Below the pieces are notes generated by a model. The model ran no database searches and was not told the DNA's origin. It saw only the letters and a program-made list of their open reading frames with translations. 64,000 nucleotides of DNA from Torreya grandis (Eukaryota; Streptophyta; Pinopsida; Cupressales; Taxaceae): positions 4,641,501 through 4,705,500 of the forward strand of contig JARHVA010000638.1 in assembly GCA_037957365.1 (NCBI GenBank), read 5' to 3'. A program made the position numbers and the translations under genes. Shown here piece after piece: positions 35,897 to 47,261 of this stretch (within the stretch, counting starts at the first letter, position 1; every line of letters begins with the position of its first letter).

Positions 35897-37798
35897 TTTC
35901 TGATGATATTGCTGCACTTTTAAAACCAAGTGACAGATCCTTGTAGTGATCTTGCCATGCAATTATAAAAAAATATAGATCTAAGACTTTGCACTTTTCC
36001 ATCCTTATCTGAACATCAAATATGATACATGTTTGGTGATGAAAATGTTGCATAAATTTTGCCAAATTCGTTTCTTAGTTGAGAAACACCATTATGCATT
36101 CATTTTATTAGTAGGCAGTTCATATTATAACAGTTTGGAGCTCAAAATAGCTACCTAACTGTCATGTGTATATTTTAGTGGTAGGCAGCTGCTAATATGA
36201 CATTTTCTGGGCTTCAATATAGCTCATTCCCCTTGTTTTTTAATATATGAGTTAGTTAATTACAACTATAATCATCTACCAAATATTTTCTGTATGTTTT
36301 CCAAGATTCTTAGGCTGTAAGTTGAGCCTGTAACACAATGTCGACCAAAGTATAGGCTCCAATAAACAGATAATGGACAACACTCTCTTTGGTAACTACT
36401 AACAACTAAACAACTCAGTGAACAAGAGGAGTCAACTACAAAGATCACAGGCTATAGGACCTCAATCCAACAAATAAAGTAGACAAATAATTGCGGTCAA
36501 TGGGCATTCTCAATCAAAGCGTGCTTTAAAAAAAGGAAATCTATATTACCCACTTTATTGAAAAGATATGCATATTCACTGGTCGTTATCATGAAAGATC
36601 ACTCTACTTTACATATAAGCTGCAAGTCACACATATAGAATCATATAAACGGAACAATCATGGAAAACCAACTACCAACTATGGATTATCATGTTATGTA
36701 CTGAATATATATATATCCCAGGCTATGGGCATCGAACCTGATTTTTTTTGTCATGGTAAGTTTTTATTAGTGAGCATCCTTCCCCAGCCAAAATCAAGCA
36801 AAAAAATGGTCTGTTTAGTTCAAGAACTGGCAAAATTATTTGGTATCATATTTTAAGTTTATCTAACACAATGGGTACCAAATTAAGAGAGTATAGAAAG
36901 GGACCTTTACGAAATTGCCTCAGAAAATCCTCTGGATTATGTTGGTGCGTACTAGAATCAGCTCCTAGTGAGATAGATCAGTAGGGTTGTGAGGCAGCAC
37001 AAAGGTTGGCTATCCTTAATTTAGTCGATCAAATTTTCGAGGAAAGCAAACATATAGCATCTGTGTTGCAGAAAACACTGAAGCACTGGAAGCAGCTGCA
37101 ACATCGATCAGCTAATGGTCAAACTCAAAAATCCTTTGGGCTAAGAGCCACATTCTACAGCTATATTACAAGAAACGAGAAAAGGAGAAACATGACGACT
37201 ATGGAGATGTGACAAGAAACGGGCTTATAAAAAGTTGCGTATAAGAAACGGTTTCATATATACATATAATTTTTTTTTATTTAAGAATATTTTAATTTTT
37301 AACACTTTAATTTTTTAATCTTTTTATATTTTATTGTTAATATCTTAGTTTTACTTTTTAAATAATATTTTAATATTATAATTTTAAACTTTATGCCCTC
37401 TTAAAACCATATATCTATTCCTTTTCATTTTAGAACTTAACCTAACTGAATTAAAATCATCCGCACAAAGTATGGAAGACATGTTAGGGTTTCGATATAT
37501 TAAAAATTCTAGCGAGAGTAAGAAAGAGAAAGGTCGAACCGAAAAGCAGCTGTGAAAAAACCTAGACAGCACGAAGAGAGCAGGCAAATAATGACAGTTA
37601 AGTGAATAAATCATTACCACTCTCATTCTCTGCATCACCTCCAAGAAAAACACCCAAAATTTGAACATCAGCAGAAAACTGGCAGATAGATATCCTGCGC
37701 TTCAGATTGTGAAAGGAACTTCGAACACCGGCCCCATAACATTGTCTCCATGGCGTCAGTGTTTCGGGCCATTGAAACACATGACGGCTTATGGCCAT
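35897..37798 (-). CDS. Candidate gene of unknown function, first three exons (incomplete)
   Basis: Possible exons on the minus strand: 37798-37618 (donor GTAATG), 36964-36911 (acceptor ACTAG, donor GTAAAG; an alternative end at 36905 keeps phase) and 35950-35897 (acceptor GCAAG, donor GTAAAG). All junctions are phase 1 and the frame stays open. The start MAISRHVFQWPETLTPWRQC is followed by a basic, Ser/Arg-containing stretch (HNLKRRISICQF), which could be an organelle transit peptide. Exon 2 encodes ADSSTHQHNPEDFLRQF and exon 3 HYKDLSLGFKSAAISSE. No family recognised and no further exon found leftward, where the hAT and LINE remnants lie. Exon 1 is the best supported; the chain is inference. 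Confidence 0.3.
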
Positions 37799-39813
37799 CA
37801 CAGTTCTTGTTACAGGGGTCTAAGCGGCTCTATTCCATTAAAATTCATCCTAGAATAATACATGGCCTCATCCTGGGTTTAGCCCCATTTAATTACAAAT
37901 AGACTATTTACAATATTGATTTCTACATCCTTTTCATCATGTGACTATGGTGTTATGTAATGAAAAAAATAATTGAATTTTTTACTAAGCAGAATGATGC
38001 ATCACTAACCACATAGAACAATTTACATGCTTAGTACCTTTCTGGGCCCTGTATTTATAATTAGTAATTAGAAAACACCTCAGTTGATTTTTGCCCCAGA
38101 TACATAAGTTTCATCTCTAATTGACCATAATTATTGAAAAAATTGTTACTTTTCATACTTCCATAATAAACCCTAACTGCTTATTGTAACAAAAACCTCT
38201 TCCATTTTCCATTCCTTGCCCAATTTCCCCTTCCGGTAACACAGTAAACAAGTGCAGGAAACATCATGTAACAACTATTTTCTGATGTTTTTAAATTCAT
38301 TCTTTGACCGTATCTGCCCATATGCATTATTTTAAAATATCTTCCTTTTTTTCAAAGTCCATTAAATTTGCCTAAAACTGATACTCTTCCTAAATGAAGA
38401 CCAAAGATTACATAAAAGGCATCGCTTTTGGAATTATAAGGACAACGATATAGTAGTTAAGGGCTTTTGGAAAAGACCTGTGGTCAATTTTGAAATTCAT
38501 CCTAAAGATGTATCATGTAATTTGATCCAAGATGTCAACAAATTTCATAAATTCATCATAGGTCTTTTCCAGACACCTTTCACTACTGATTATGGGCTGT
38601 GGAAGCCTTCAACCGTCAGGACAATAATATTTCCCCAGCAAAGCAAATTTTATAATCCAAAACGTTCAAGAATTTCAAAGTTGAAGACAGGTCCTTTCAA
38701 GAAGCCTTTCACTCCTAATTAACTTAAAACACTTAGGCCAACAATACTTTTCCCCGCAGATCATACTTATTTAAAATATTCCCAAAGGGTCGTGCTGTGA
38801 CAGCAACGTGAGAAAAACTCATAAGAGCATAACATATGCTCAAATCTCCCTGCCTCAATAAGGCGACCCATAGCTCCAGCCAACATGTGGCGAGGTTGCC
38901 GCTTAGGAAGCATTTATGTGTAACCAATATTTAAAAAATCTAAAGAATGCAGTCCAAGAATACCCCGTACCATTTTAAGGGGAAAAATAACCTCATCCAA
39001 AATTTAAAACAGGGAAAAAGATTCGGTATCAAAAACACTAAACACAAGATATGATTTCAGAAAACCCCAGCAATAAACATGTGAATCTTCAATGATAATA
39101 ATAAATATGATTTCAGGAAACTCCAAGCAATAAACATGTAAATCTATGATGATAATAACAAATGACGCACAGATAAATCCATTCAGTTTCATGGGTATAA
39201 ATATTATCATTACTAGGGTTTTAGGGGAAAAAATACCTGTAAATGACAAGAAGGGTCGAAGTATAAATTTTCGCAGCCCTTAACGCAACTATTAAAATAC
39301 CTGCATATAGCCCCAATAAAATTATCAAACGGCAAAATATTTTACCAGGAACAGCGGCTAGCAAAGTTTTACCAGGTGGAATGCCGCCAAAAGTCCAGAA
39401 AATGAAGCTTTGAAAGGATCGTTACCTTTAATGGAAAAACAAAAAAATCTTTGAAGTGTTTACTAAACCTATTTAAATTGTTCGGTGGCCGATAGGTAGA
39501 GAATAAAGCGAAAATATTGCGTACTTATTGTATTGTGATGGACGGTTCCATAATACCTATTTATTAGTATATTTTCAATTAAAAAAATAAAATATTTCTC
39601 ATTGTCTAATTAAATTGTATCAATTATAAACATTTTACATCAATTATGGCTTCTAAAAAAGCCAACGCTGACAATAGTAGTGAATATGTTGTACTTTCAT
39701 TTGCGATTCCTTTTACTTTTTGGTGATGCATAAGCACCATGAAAAATATTGAACTTTGTACTATGAATAGAATGTATGCTCGAAAGCAATTATATAGTTA
39801 TGAACAATGTTCA
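37799..39813. other. Upstream region of the candidate gene; nothing certain
   Basis: Open frames at 38480-38722 (plus) and 38733-38927 (minus) show no known motif. At about 39238 the minus strand has a CATTTACAG/GTATTT donor-like junction after a GC-richer stretch (39239-39420), which could be a 5' UTR exon of a minus-strand gene. Unproven. Confidence 0.25.
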
Positions 39814-40376
39814 TGTTGAAACATGTGGCTTAGCCACGTAGGTACTCTAGCCTACCTTGTTGATATCAATCAACCCCCTATGTTTAATTTGACATCCTGT
39901 ATTTGATTTTGGTAATCCTAGGGATATCTATTTCTTTAATGCATTAAATATTGTTTGGTGAAACTCATTGCATATTGAGCCGAGTCTAGAGACTTCCAAC
40001 GATTTCTTAGAATATCTAAATCCTTCTATCAATTGTTAAAAATGTAAGCTTATGTAATGTATCTTGTATACATTAGGTGCATCCCAGTCACAACTGGTCA
40101 ATGTTAAGGTGAATGTATGGTAGCTAGGAGCAATGTAGCTCTGGCAATAAGATGTGTATCAGCCTCAGAACAACCATTAAAGCTTTTTGTGTATAGGCCT
40201 CAGAACGACCATCAAGATTAGTTCATTGTTTGAGCCCTGAAACTCTTAATAAATTTGTTTGTTGTGAGATGATTATAATCTCTAGAATTAGCTCATTGAA
40301 TGATAATAGAATATGATTTAGTTTGTTCTTGTCTATGTATTTGCCATGTTAAATTACAGAGTTGTAGTTTCTAACA
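39814..40376 (+). mobile_element. Copia-type 5' LTR without partner (563 bp)
   Basis: It runs from TGTTGAAACATGTGGC to ...GTAGTTTCTAACA and is followed after two bases by a TGGTATCAAAGCC primer binding site, the layout of a Copia 5' LTR. It contains a palindrome (atgtggcttagccacgt), a doubled word (gcctcagaacaacc / gcctcagaacgacc) and an aataaa before the end. No second LTR was seen between here and the Gypsy-like element at 42074, and no pol follows, so the copy is truncated. Confidence 0.65.
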
Positions 40377-40378
40377 AG

Positions 40379-40391
40379 TGGTATCAAAGCC
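40379..40391 (+). promoter_or_regulatory. Copia-type primer binding site
   Basis: TGGTATCAAAGCC differs by one base (G to A) from the TGGTATCAGAGCC complement of initiator Met tRNA. Confidence 0.7.
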
Positions 40392-42073
40392 AAAAGGTTA
40401 TCTAGTTATTTGTTTGGGCCTGTGTTAGTTTAATTATTCATCCATGATGTGTTAGTTTAGTTGTCTTAATCTGTGAGAGATTCTAAATTTTAGTAATGTA
40501 AAATGTGAATTTGCCCTTCCAAAAAAAAATAGAGGCAAATACACATTTTGCATAAAGAGTTAGGGAGGGAAGACTAAAAAAAAACTAGCACTCCAAATAC
40601 ATAAATGTATAAGCCATAGTTCACTTATTACTTAGACATGGGGTTACCCAAATATAAGATAATCAATACAACTTGCTCTTATAATTATTTTAAAATGTTA
40701 GTTCACAACTGGGTTAGAAAGCACTAACTTTATGTTGGAGTCTCACTACAATTATGATTCCATATTGTACACCATCTAGTAAATTCATTGTGTTAATATT
40801 AGGGATAGATGATAATCAGTAGCTATGCATTTAACATTCATCTCCACCAGTCATACTTGATTGATTTGTAATATTAAATGGTGTTGAGAGGAATAGCTTA
40901 GCCATAACAAATGAAATCATACAGTGACTAGAGAAGAATTATTACCAGAGAAATCAAAATTCCTCATACATGTAGATGCTAATTAGGTTTCCAAATAAGA
41001 AAGAAGTTACTAGACATTCCATACTAAACAGCTCAACTGTTATTTGAGAAGCTTCCACATTGAGCATGCATTATCTAAGAACCCACCATATTAACATTAC
41101 CAAGAGTGCAAATAAAATCAAATTACCAAGGAAACAAGGGATACATACCTCTTTACATAAGAAAGTTCAAAATTAAAGAATGAGTGGTGTGCATTCAACA
41201 TTTATAGAAAAAACAACTTATACATTTGATCCATAATCAATAATTATTCTTTCCTTCATGTCTGAAACCTAACATAAAAATAAATCATGCCTTGAGAATG
41301 CCAGTAACTGCTACAAAGATTAATTTGCATATCAGATGTACAAAAAGAGACATAATGTCTAGTATATGTTCAAACTATATATCTTTAACTTTTTTGAAGA
41401 TTTAGGGAAAAATGCAACTAAACTATAGAGGGGGAGTTTGACCTCTAAATTCTTTTTTGGGTACTTCAGATAAACATCACCCATAAAGAAAAAATAGAGT
41501 ATACTCCAACTTAGATCAAGAACTTAATATACATTGTTCTCGCATGATTAGTTTAAGAGTCATATTCAGTCAGAGCCTATGTTGTATGAAGCATTTGTCT
41601 AACCAATCTAGTATTCAGTTTGTCAAAGTTTGTGAATCTACCCAAAGTGAGGTATTTGGAAGTATTTCAACATGTGTTATAAGGCATCGAAGGCATTTAG
41701 ACAAAGAAGGGAACTTAACCACTCTGCCAACTCTTAGTCGCTCTATGAGACTCATCCACATAGGACCAAGAGAGTCCATTTGACAGTTGACTCGACTCCT
41801 AGCATGATAGTTTTTAGCAATTTTAGGGCCAATGGGAAGAGCCCCAGGCCCCCAGACTTGTTAGTCATGACAAGGTCTAGATCAAATGATGTCAACATCA
41901 AGATTTTCTTAGGGTGTTAGACCTCAAGAATACGGGACCAACTACATGGGGACATGTGGAGGAGGACTGATGTTAGGAGATCTAGACTGACAAGTTGTCA
42001 ATCTAAGAACCAATCATTTGCAATCATATGGCCTCAAGGATAGAGTGCAGGTGTTAGTCTGAGAGATAGTGGG
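40392..42073. other. No gene seen
   Basis: It would be internal sequence of the truncated Copia copy at first, then unidentified DNA. One 79-codon frame (41544-41783) has no recognised domain. Confidence 0.3.
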
Positions 42074-43055
42074 TGTAGACACCCAATTATAGCCACAACT
42101 AGCTTTCGACCGAACTTCAAATTGATTTCTACCAAATATTACAAATTAATCTTAGGAATCACTTAACGTCCTAATTTTGGCCGTACATCATTCATCAATG
42201 CTCAGAATCTTATTGAGGCATCCCTATTTGGGATACTAGCCCGTACGTAATAATAACCTCTCACAGATTCACCCCTAATCACCTTACGACGTAACAAATA
42301 TCAATTTGGCCTATGAACCCATTAAGTGGGGCACTTAATCAAATCTTCAAAGAGGAAAAAGGTTAATCAAAATCAATTAATTAATTGAACAAGATTAAAT
42401 GCTTAGTCGAATTATCTATTTATAATTAACGAATATCTAAAAATCAAAATTTCAAAAATCAAAATATCAAGCCTTTCATCACTACCTTTATGAGTTGTCA
42501 AAATATCTCAAAATATCCCAAAATATTCCAAAATATATAATTTGAGAACTATGACTAATAACTAAAAGTCATAATTACATGACAACTTTTAACTCAATTG
42601 AAGTTAGTCTCAACTCAACTTTAACTCACCTTATATGAGAGTTAATTATTTAGGCTATAAATAAAAGGCCATACCCATTGATGTTTAAGCTATCTTGGTG
42701 TAATGTTATAGTGCACAAATAGATGCAAAGAAGCCTTGCATATAATGTTACCATGTCAAATTCATAAGCTAGGCAGTGAAATCAAGGTGTCAAGGAAAAG
42801 TGAAACCAACAAAGCTTCATTGATGAAGATTTCTTGATGCACAAGTTGAGCAAGCCATTTCTACAAGACATTTGAAGCTCCAAAGAAGGTAAAAAAAGGT
42901 TTTCTTTTATGTTTTAGTTATGTTTCATATGCATGCTTGTTACATATGCTCTCTCTAGTGTCTAGGCTAAAGGTGTTAGAATTTTAGTGTGTTTATTTGA
43001 GTTTTATTTCTTGGACTAACACAATATTAATCTCCCCTCTGGGATTCCTTGTTCA
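42074..43055 (+). repeat. 5' LTR of the Gypsy-like element (982 bp)
   Basis: It starts TGTAGACACCCAATT and ends GATTCCTTGTTCA. Many blocks are shared with 50685-51627, such as catcaatgctcagaatc, ggcatccctatttgggatac and aacccattaagtggggcac. A TATA box (TATAAATA, 42656-42663) lies about 580 bp in and probably marks the U3 promoter. Confidence 0.9.
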
Positions 43056-43060
43056 CATAA

Positions 43061-43078
43061 TGGCATGCTCGGTGGGAC
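43061..43078 (+). promoter_or_regulatory. Putative primer binding site of the Gypsy-like element
   Basis: TGGCATGCTCGGTGGGAC lies five bases after the LTR end. It resembles a TGGCACGCCCGGTGGGAC-type site that I associate with plant Tat-lineage Gypsy elements; the two differences would both be CpG or C-to-T decay. tRNA identity not assigned. Confidence 0.5.
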
Positions 43079-45990
43079 GTGGTTGGGCACCTCACATCTT
43101 CATCTTCTTCCCTCAATTCTTCTCTTCCATTTTCTTTCATTAAAAAAAAAAGACTGTTAAAATAGTTGTCATTTTTAATCCGTTTATTTTTTTTCTGATT
43201 TTTTTACAGGATCTTCTTACTAGTTTTAGTCTAATTCTCTCAAAATTTTATTGAAATTTGATTTGTAGTTTAAAAGTTATGACTCTTTTAATGATTGTAT
43301 ATCTTTTTTAATAAACGATAATTAAAACAATCGTATTTTTTAATCTATAAATTGTTTTTTACTAAATTTTTTATAGGTGGTGTGCATTTATGTTATCTAC
43401 ATTCTATATAAATTTCATCAAAATATGAGTTATAGTTTTTTAGATATCAATATTTAACAATCTCTTTTATTTGTTAATTTTTATGTTAGTTGTTTTCTAA
43501 TTTTATTATAAGTTTGTAAGTTTTTTCATGTATATATTCTAACTTGTAGGTATTTGGTATTTGGGAGCTTTCTAATATTTTAATTTTTCAGATATTTGAT
43601 TTTCCAATTTTGTCCAAAAATAAACAAAAAACAAAAAATACATATATAGAAAACCCCCAAATATTTTTTGCAAAGACTAAGAAAAACAATTTTAAAAACT
43701 CTAAAGTTGCAAAACTCACATTTGAATTTGGTATTTTAAAAATATTTTGCTTAAGTCATTTTTATTTTTAAAGGTTTTCACACAATGCTAATGGGTTAAA
43801 CTTCATGACATTTTATATGGTGTTATAAAAATGAACTATCACTTTAGTTAAATATTCATAGAAGTTTTGTTTTTTATGTTTGTTGATTGAGTGTTTGTTT
43901 GGCAAAACAAGCTTCGCGTGTAGACTCTCCCCCATCCCCTTTAGAGAACTTAGATGATCAAAAATGCTCACTTTTTGTATTTATTGCTTTTGTCCAAAAG
44001 CATGGAAGGAAAGTCACTAAGGCCATCCCCAAAATTTGAGTAATTGGGGTGACCCTAAAACAACCCTAAAGTCCTTCCACTTTATTTATTTTCATGTTCA
44101 TTTTGGCTTGTGGGTGAGAGCTTGCTTCTCCCTCACAAGCTCTTTAGGGTTGTGTTGACCTAGGGATTCATCTCCCAATATCATACTAACTCCACTTCAT
44201 GGTAGGGTATATAAACCGAGGGTGACCCTTTGGGACACTTATTTGATTGGTTAAACAAGCTTCATTAGTGGTACTCAACCTTGAAGCATAGGGGTAACTC
44301 AGACATTGCACTACACTGAGTAATTAACGGATGTAGTGGTTATGAAAATGACAATACCTTTTCATAACAAGCTGATTAATGCGGATTCAAATGATGTGAT
44401 TGTGCCTTAGTATTTATCACACATATGAGACCATCTATAAATGAATGAAAATTGATAGTTTAGATAACCCCACTTGCCACAAACATATTGTTGATATAGG
44501 GCGAGTAGCCCAAAGTTTCATGTCACCATACAAACTATTGAGAGAAGAGGGACCTGAAAACCATGTTTTTTTTGCACTTTTAATTTTTGGATTAACAATT
44601 TAAAATCCTCTCAAGAGTAAATATATAGATTGAATACGACAGTACAATGCAACCTTGTCAGTTTTAGGATTTATGACATTATACTTAGGTGTTTTTGTCA
44701 TTTTGTCCTTTTACTTACATGGTCTTTAGTCATAACTACTTGTTTATCATACCATGTCAAAACGAGTCTTGTTATACATCACTCTTTTATTTAAAGAGGC
44801 ATTATGCCATCCATTTGACACCACACCTTGCCTTAGTTTTCAAAATTTTATGTGTGTCTCACTTGATTGAAAAGGGTGTCATTATATTACCTAATTCATT
44901 CCAAGTTTTGTTCCTTAAAATCTTGAAACAAAACCATTTGTCACATATTTAGAGCATAATAGCATCGTTATGTTGCTTAAATTATTTCAAATACTTATTG
45001 CCTTGTGTTCAAAATTCCAATTACATTTTTGAAAACTACATGTGCCTTTTTGGATCTATGCCTAGTATCGTCATGTTGTTCATTTTTGTCTAGTTTATTG
45101 TCTATTTTTGAGAAGCCTATTCTTATCAATCAAGTTCAAAATTTGCCTTGATAAGTTCAGATTCAAACATTGATTGGTTTTATCCCTATGCCTTGTGTAA
45201 TTTTGGCTTAGGTGTTTACCCTTCACTTTTGGGTTGAGTGACTTAGGTAATTCATTGCTCGTTTTAAAGACTATCTTTGTGCTTAGATTTGGAGAAGTGG
45301 TCTATCTTCCAGATGCCTAGAGTTCAATGCCTCTTGCCAAATGATCAAGTTTATGTTTAAAATCCAAATGCTTAGCTTATGTCAAAATGTTTCAAATTTG
45401 TTAGATTAAATCTCTTACCTTTTAGACCTTGTTTTGTTTAAAGTCTAGCTTTTGTACCTTTTCTAAAAGACCTAGAAATACATGTTTTGAGCCTAGCTTA
45501 TGTGCCTTGTTTTCCAAAAGACATAACAACCTTTGTTTCTTTAGACTTAGTTTAGACTTGTTTGGAGTACTTTATAACTAAGTTTGGCATTTTGGTTTTA
45601 TTTCATCCACTTGACCATTTGTTTTAAACATTTCATGTTAGACATTTGATGTTAGAACTAATTTATACCAAGTTTTAGCAGAGACCTTTTTGGAGATATA
45701 GCTCTATTCCTTCAACCAGGTTAGACCATTTGTCCTTCAGATATTGTTTTTTAGAGTCTATAAAACTCTAGGTCTTTTTACAAAATGTTCATCATTAATT
45801 TAGATATGTCTTGTTACACTCGTAGTGGAGCCATGTACAATCTAGGTTATAATAATGTGGTCGTATAAGATAACTTTGTTTAAGACCCCTATGATGATGA
45901 TGTTTTTTATGAGACAAATCCTTATTCTCCTTACAATACTCAATCTAGAGAACAATGCCAGGATTATTATACCAGGACCTCATCCTTTAG
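43079..45990 (+). other. Leader and interior of the Gypsy-like element, no coding identified
   Basis: AT-rich to 43800, then mixed sequence. Degenerate words (gcctagcttatgtgcctt, aaaagacctagaaatac) recur around 45360-45560. A short frame at 44689-44952 shows no domain. Confidence 0.4.
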
Positions 45991-45991
45991 C

Positions 45992-46483
45992 TTGTGCGAG
46001 CAACTAAGCTCCTTCGGTTTACATGAGCAACCAAGATCCATAGAATCCTATACCATTAACCCTCCTTTGATCTGTGAGAGCAACCAAGATCCACAACATT
46101 CAAGGATTACTATACCAAGACCTCATCTTTTAGCTTGTATGAGCAACCAAGCTTCACAACGCCCTACCATTACCATTCTAGGACCTCATCCTTTAGCTTA
46201 TGTGAGTAACCAAGCTTCGCCATGCCCTACCATTACCATTTTAGGACCTTGTCTTTTGACTTGTGCAAGAATCCAAGCTTTACAATGCCCTACCATTACT
46301 AATCCAAGACCTTGTCCTTTGGCTTGTGACAACAACCAATTTTCACAATGCCCTACCATTACCATTCTAGGACCTCATCCTTTGGCTCATGATAGCAACC
46401 AAGATTTGCATCACCAAACCATTACCATTCCATGCCCTTCCAAATATGGTAGCTCATTATCCCAACAAGGTTGTGAATTATAA
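45992..46483 (+). CDS. Open frame with 63-bp (21-residue) tandem repeats, function unknown
   Basis: No ATG begins the open stretch; the first in-frame ATG is at 46139. Six units start at 46079, 46142, 46205, 46268, 46331 and 46394, exactly 63 bases apart, the last incomplete. Each encodes about 21 residues of the form SNQASxCPTITILGPHPLAxx. The frame stays open across all copies in spite of substitutions, and a degenerate copy lies upstream. The protein would be Pro, Thr, Cys and His-rich with no catalytic motif. It lies in the interior of the non-autonomous LTR element. Whether it was ever translated is unknown; the period is a multiple of three, which is compatible with coding selection. 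Confidence 0.45.
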   Translation: MCEQLSSFGLHEQPRSIESYTINPPLICESNQDPQHSRITIPRPHLLACMSNQASQRPTITILGPHPLAYVSNQASPCPTITILGPCLLTCARIQALQCPTITNPRPCPLACDNNQFSQCPTITILGPHPLAHDSNQDLHHQTITIPCPSKYGSSLSQQGCEL

Positions 46484-46769
46484 CTAGACGAGTCACAGTT
46501 ATTGTCCTGGACAGACAACCAGTCTTTGTTAAACCCATCTTATATAAGCTTATTTACAAAGAGATCATTATCAAATCATTGACCATTCTTCATTCATTTC
46601 TAACCATCCCCCACTTTAGAAAACTGATGCCAATCTTCAAGCCATAACAGAGCCAATTAGTACCTCTCTAACAAAGCCAATCATTTGAAGACCAAGATGT
46701 GTTTGAAACTAGTATTTTATAATAAACCAAGGACAGGAGAACTGACCAATCCATGATTTTTTTGTTGAA

Positions 46770-47261
46770 ATGCATATTTATGACAAGTCAACCTATGATG
46801 AATCACCTTTTAATCCTTTACCCATCATTAAGGAGTCTCACTCTGATAAACTAGTCTTTGTTGAGTCACTTCTTAATGATTATAATCACCTTTGGGCAAA
46901 TCATTATCTCAACCATTATCCTATTTTTAAAGAGCCTCCCTTTGACAAGCTAATCTTTTTGGAGTTATCTCTTGACCTTTTTTCCATTATTGAGGAGTCT
47001 CACTTTGACAATCTAGTCTCTATGAAATCCTTCTTAGTTGAGCCTATTTTCAAAGAACCCATTATGCCATCACAGGGTATTACTTGTCCAATATCAAATA
47101 TTCAACAAGACATCATTGTAGCAACATTCGTAATTAAAGAAGAATCAAAATTAAAGTTAGGTTTTATTCTTGAACTGACATCATATTTAGCATCAGAAGT
47201 AGAATCAATGTCAATCTCAACATCAAATTTAGAGTCCTTTAGTTTAGACTCGGCTTCATAA
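46770..47261 (+). CDS. Repetitive acidic open frame (PIFKEP-type), function unknown
   Basis: ATG at 46770, stop TAA after 163 codons. Degenerate repeats of about 26-36 residues follow one pattern: PIIKESHSDKLVFVESLL, PIFKEPPFDKLIFLELSL, SIIEESHFDNLVSMKSFL, then PIFKEP. It contains the DYNHLWANHY segment whose DNA recurs elsewhere in the element. The C-terminus is Ser/Glu-rich (ASEVESMSISTSNLESFS). No gag, protease or polymerase signature. The resemblance to the PIF-rich minus-strand frame at 7498-7700 suggests a shared, unnamed retroelement protein type. Confidence 0.45.
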   Translation: MHIYDKSTYDESPFNPLPIIKESHSDKLVFVESLLNDYNHLWANHYLNHYPIFKEPPFDKLIFLELSLDLFSIIEESHFDNLVSMKSFLVEPIFKEPIMPSQGITCPISNIQQDIIVATFVIKEESKLKLGFILELTSYLASEVESMSISTSNLESFSLDSAS

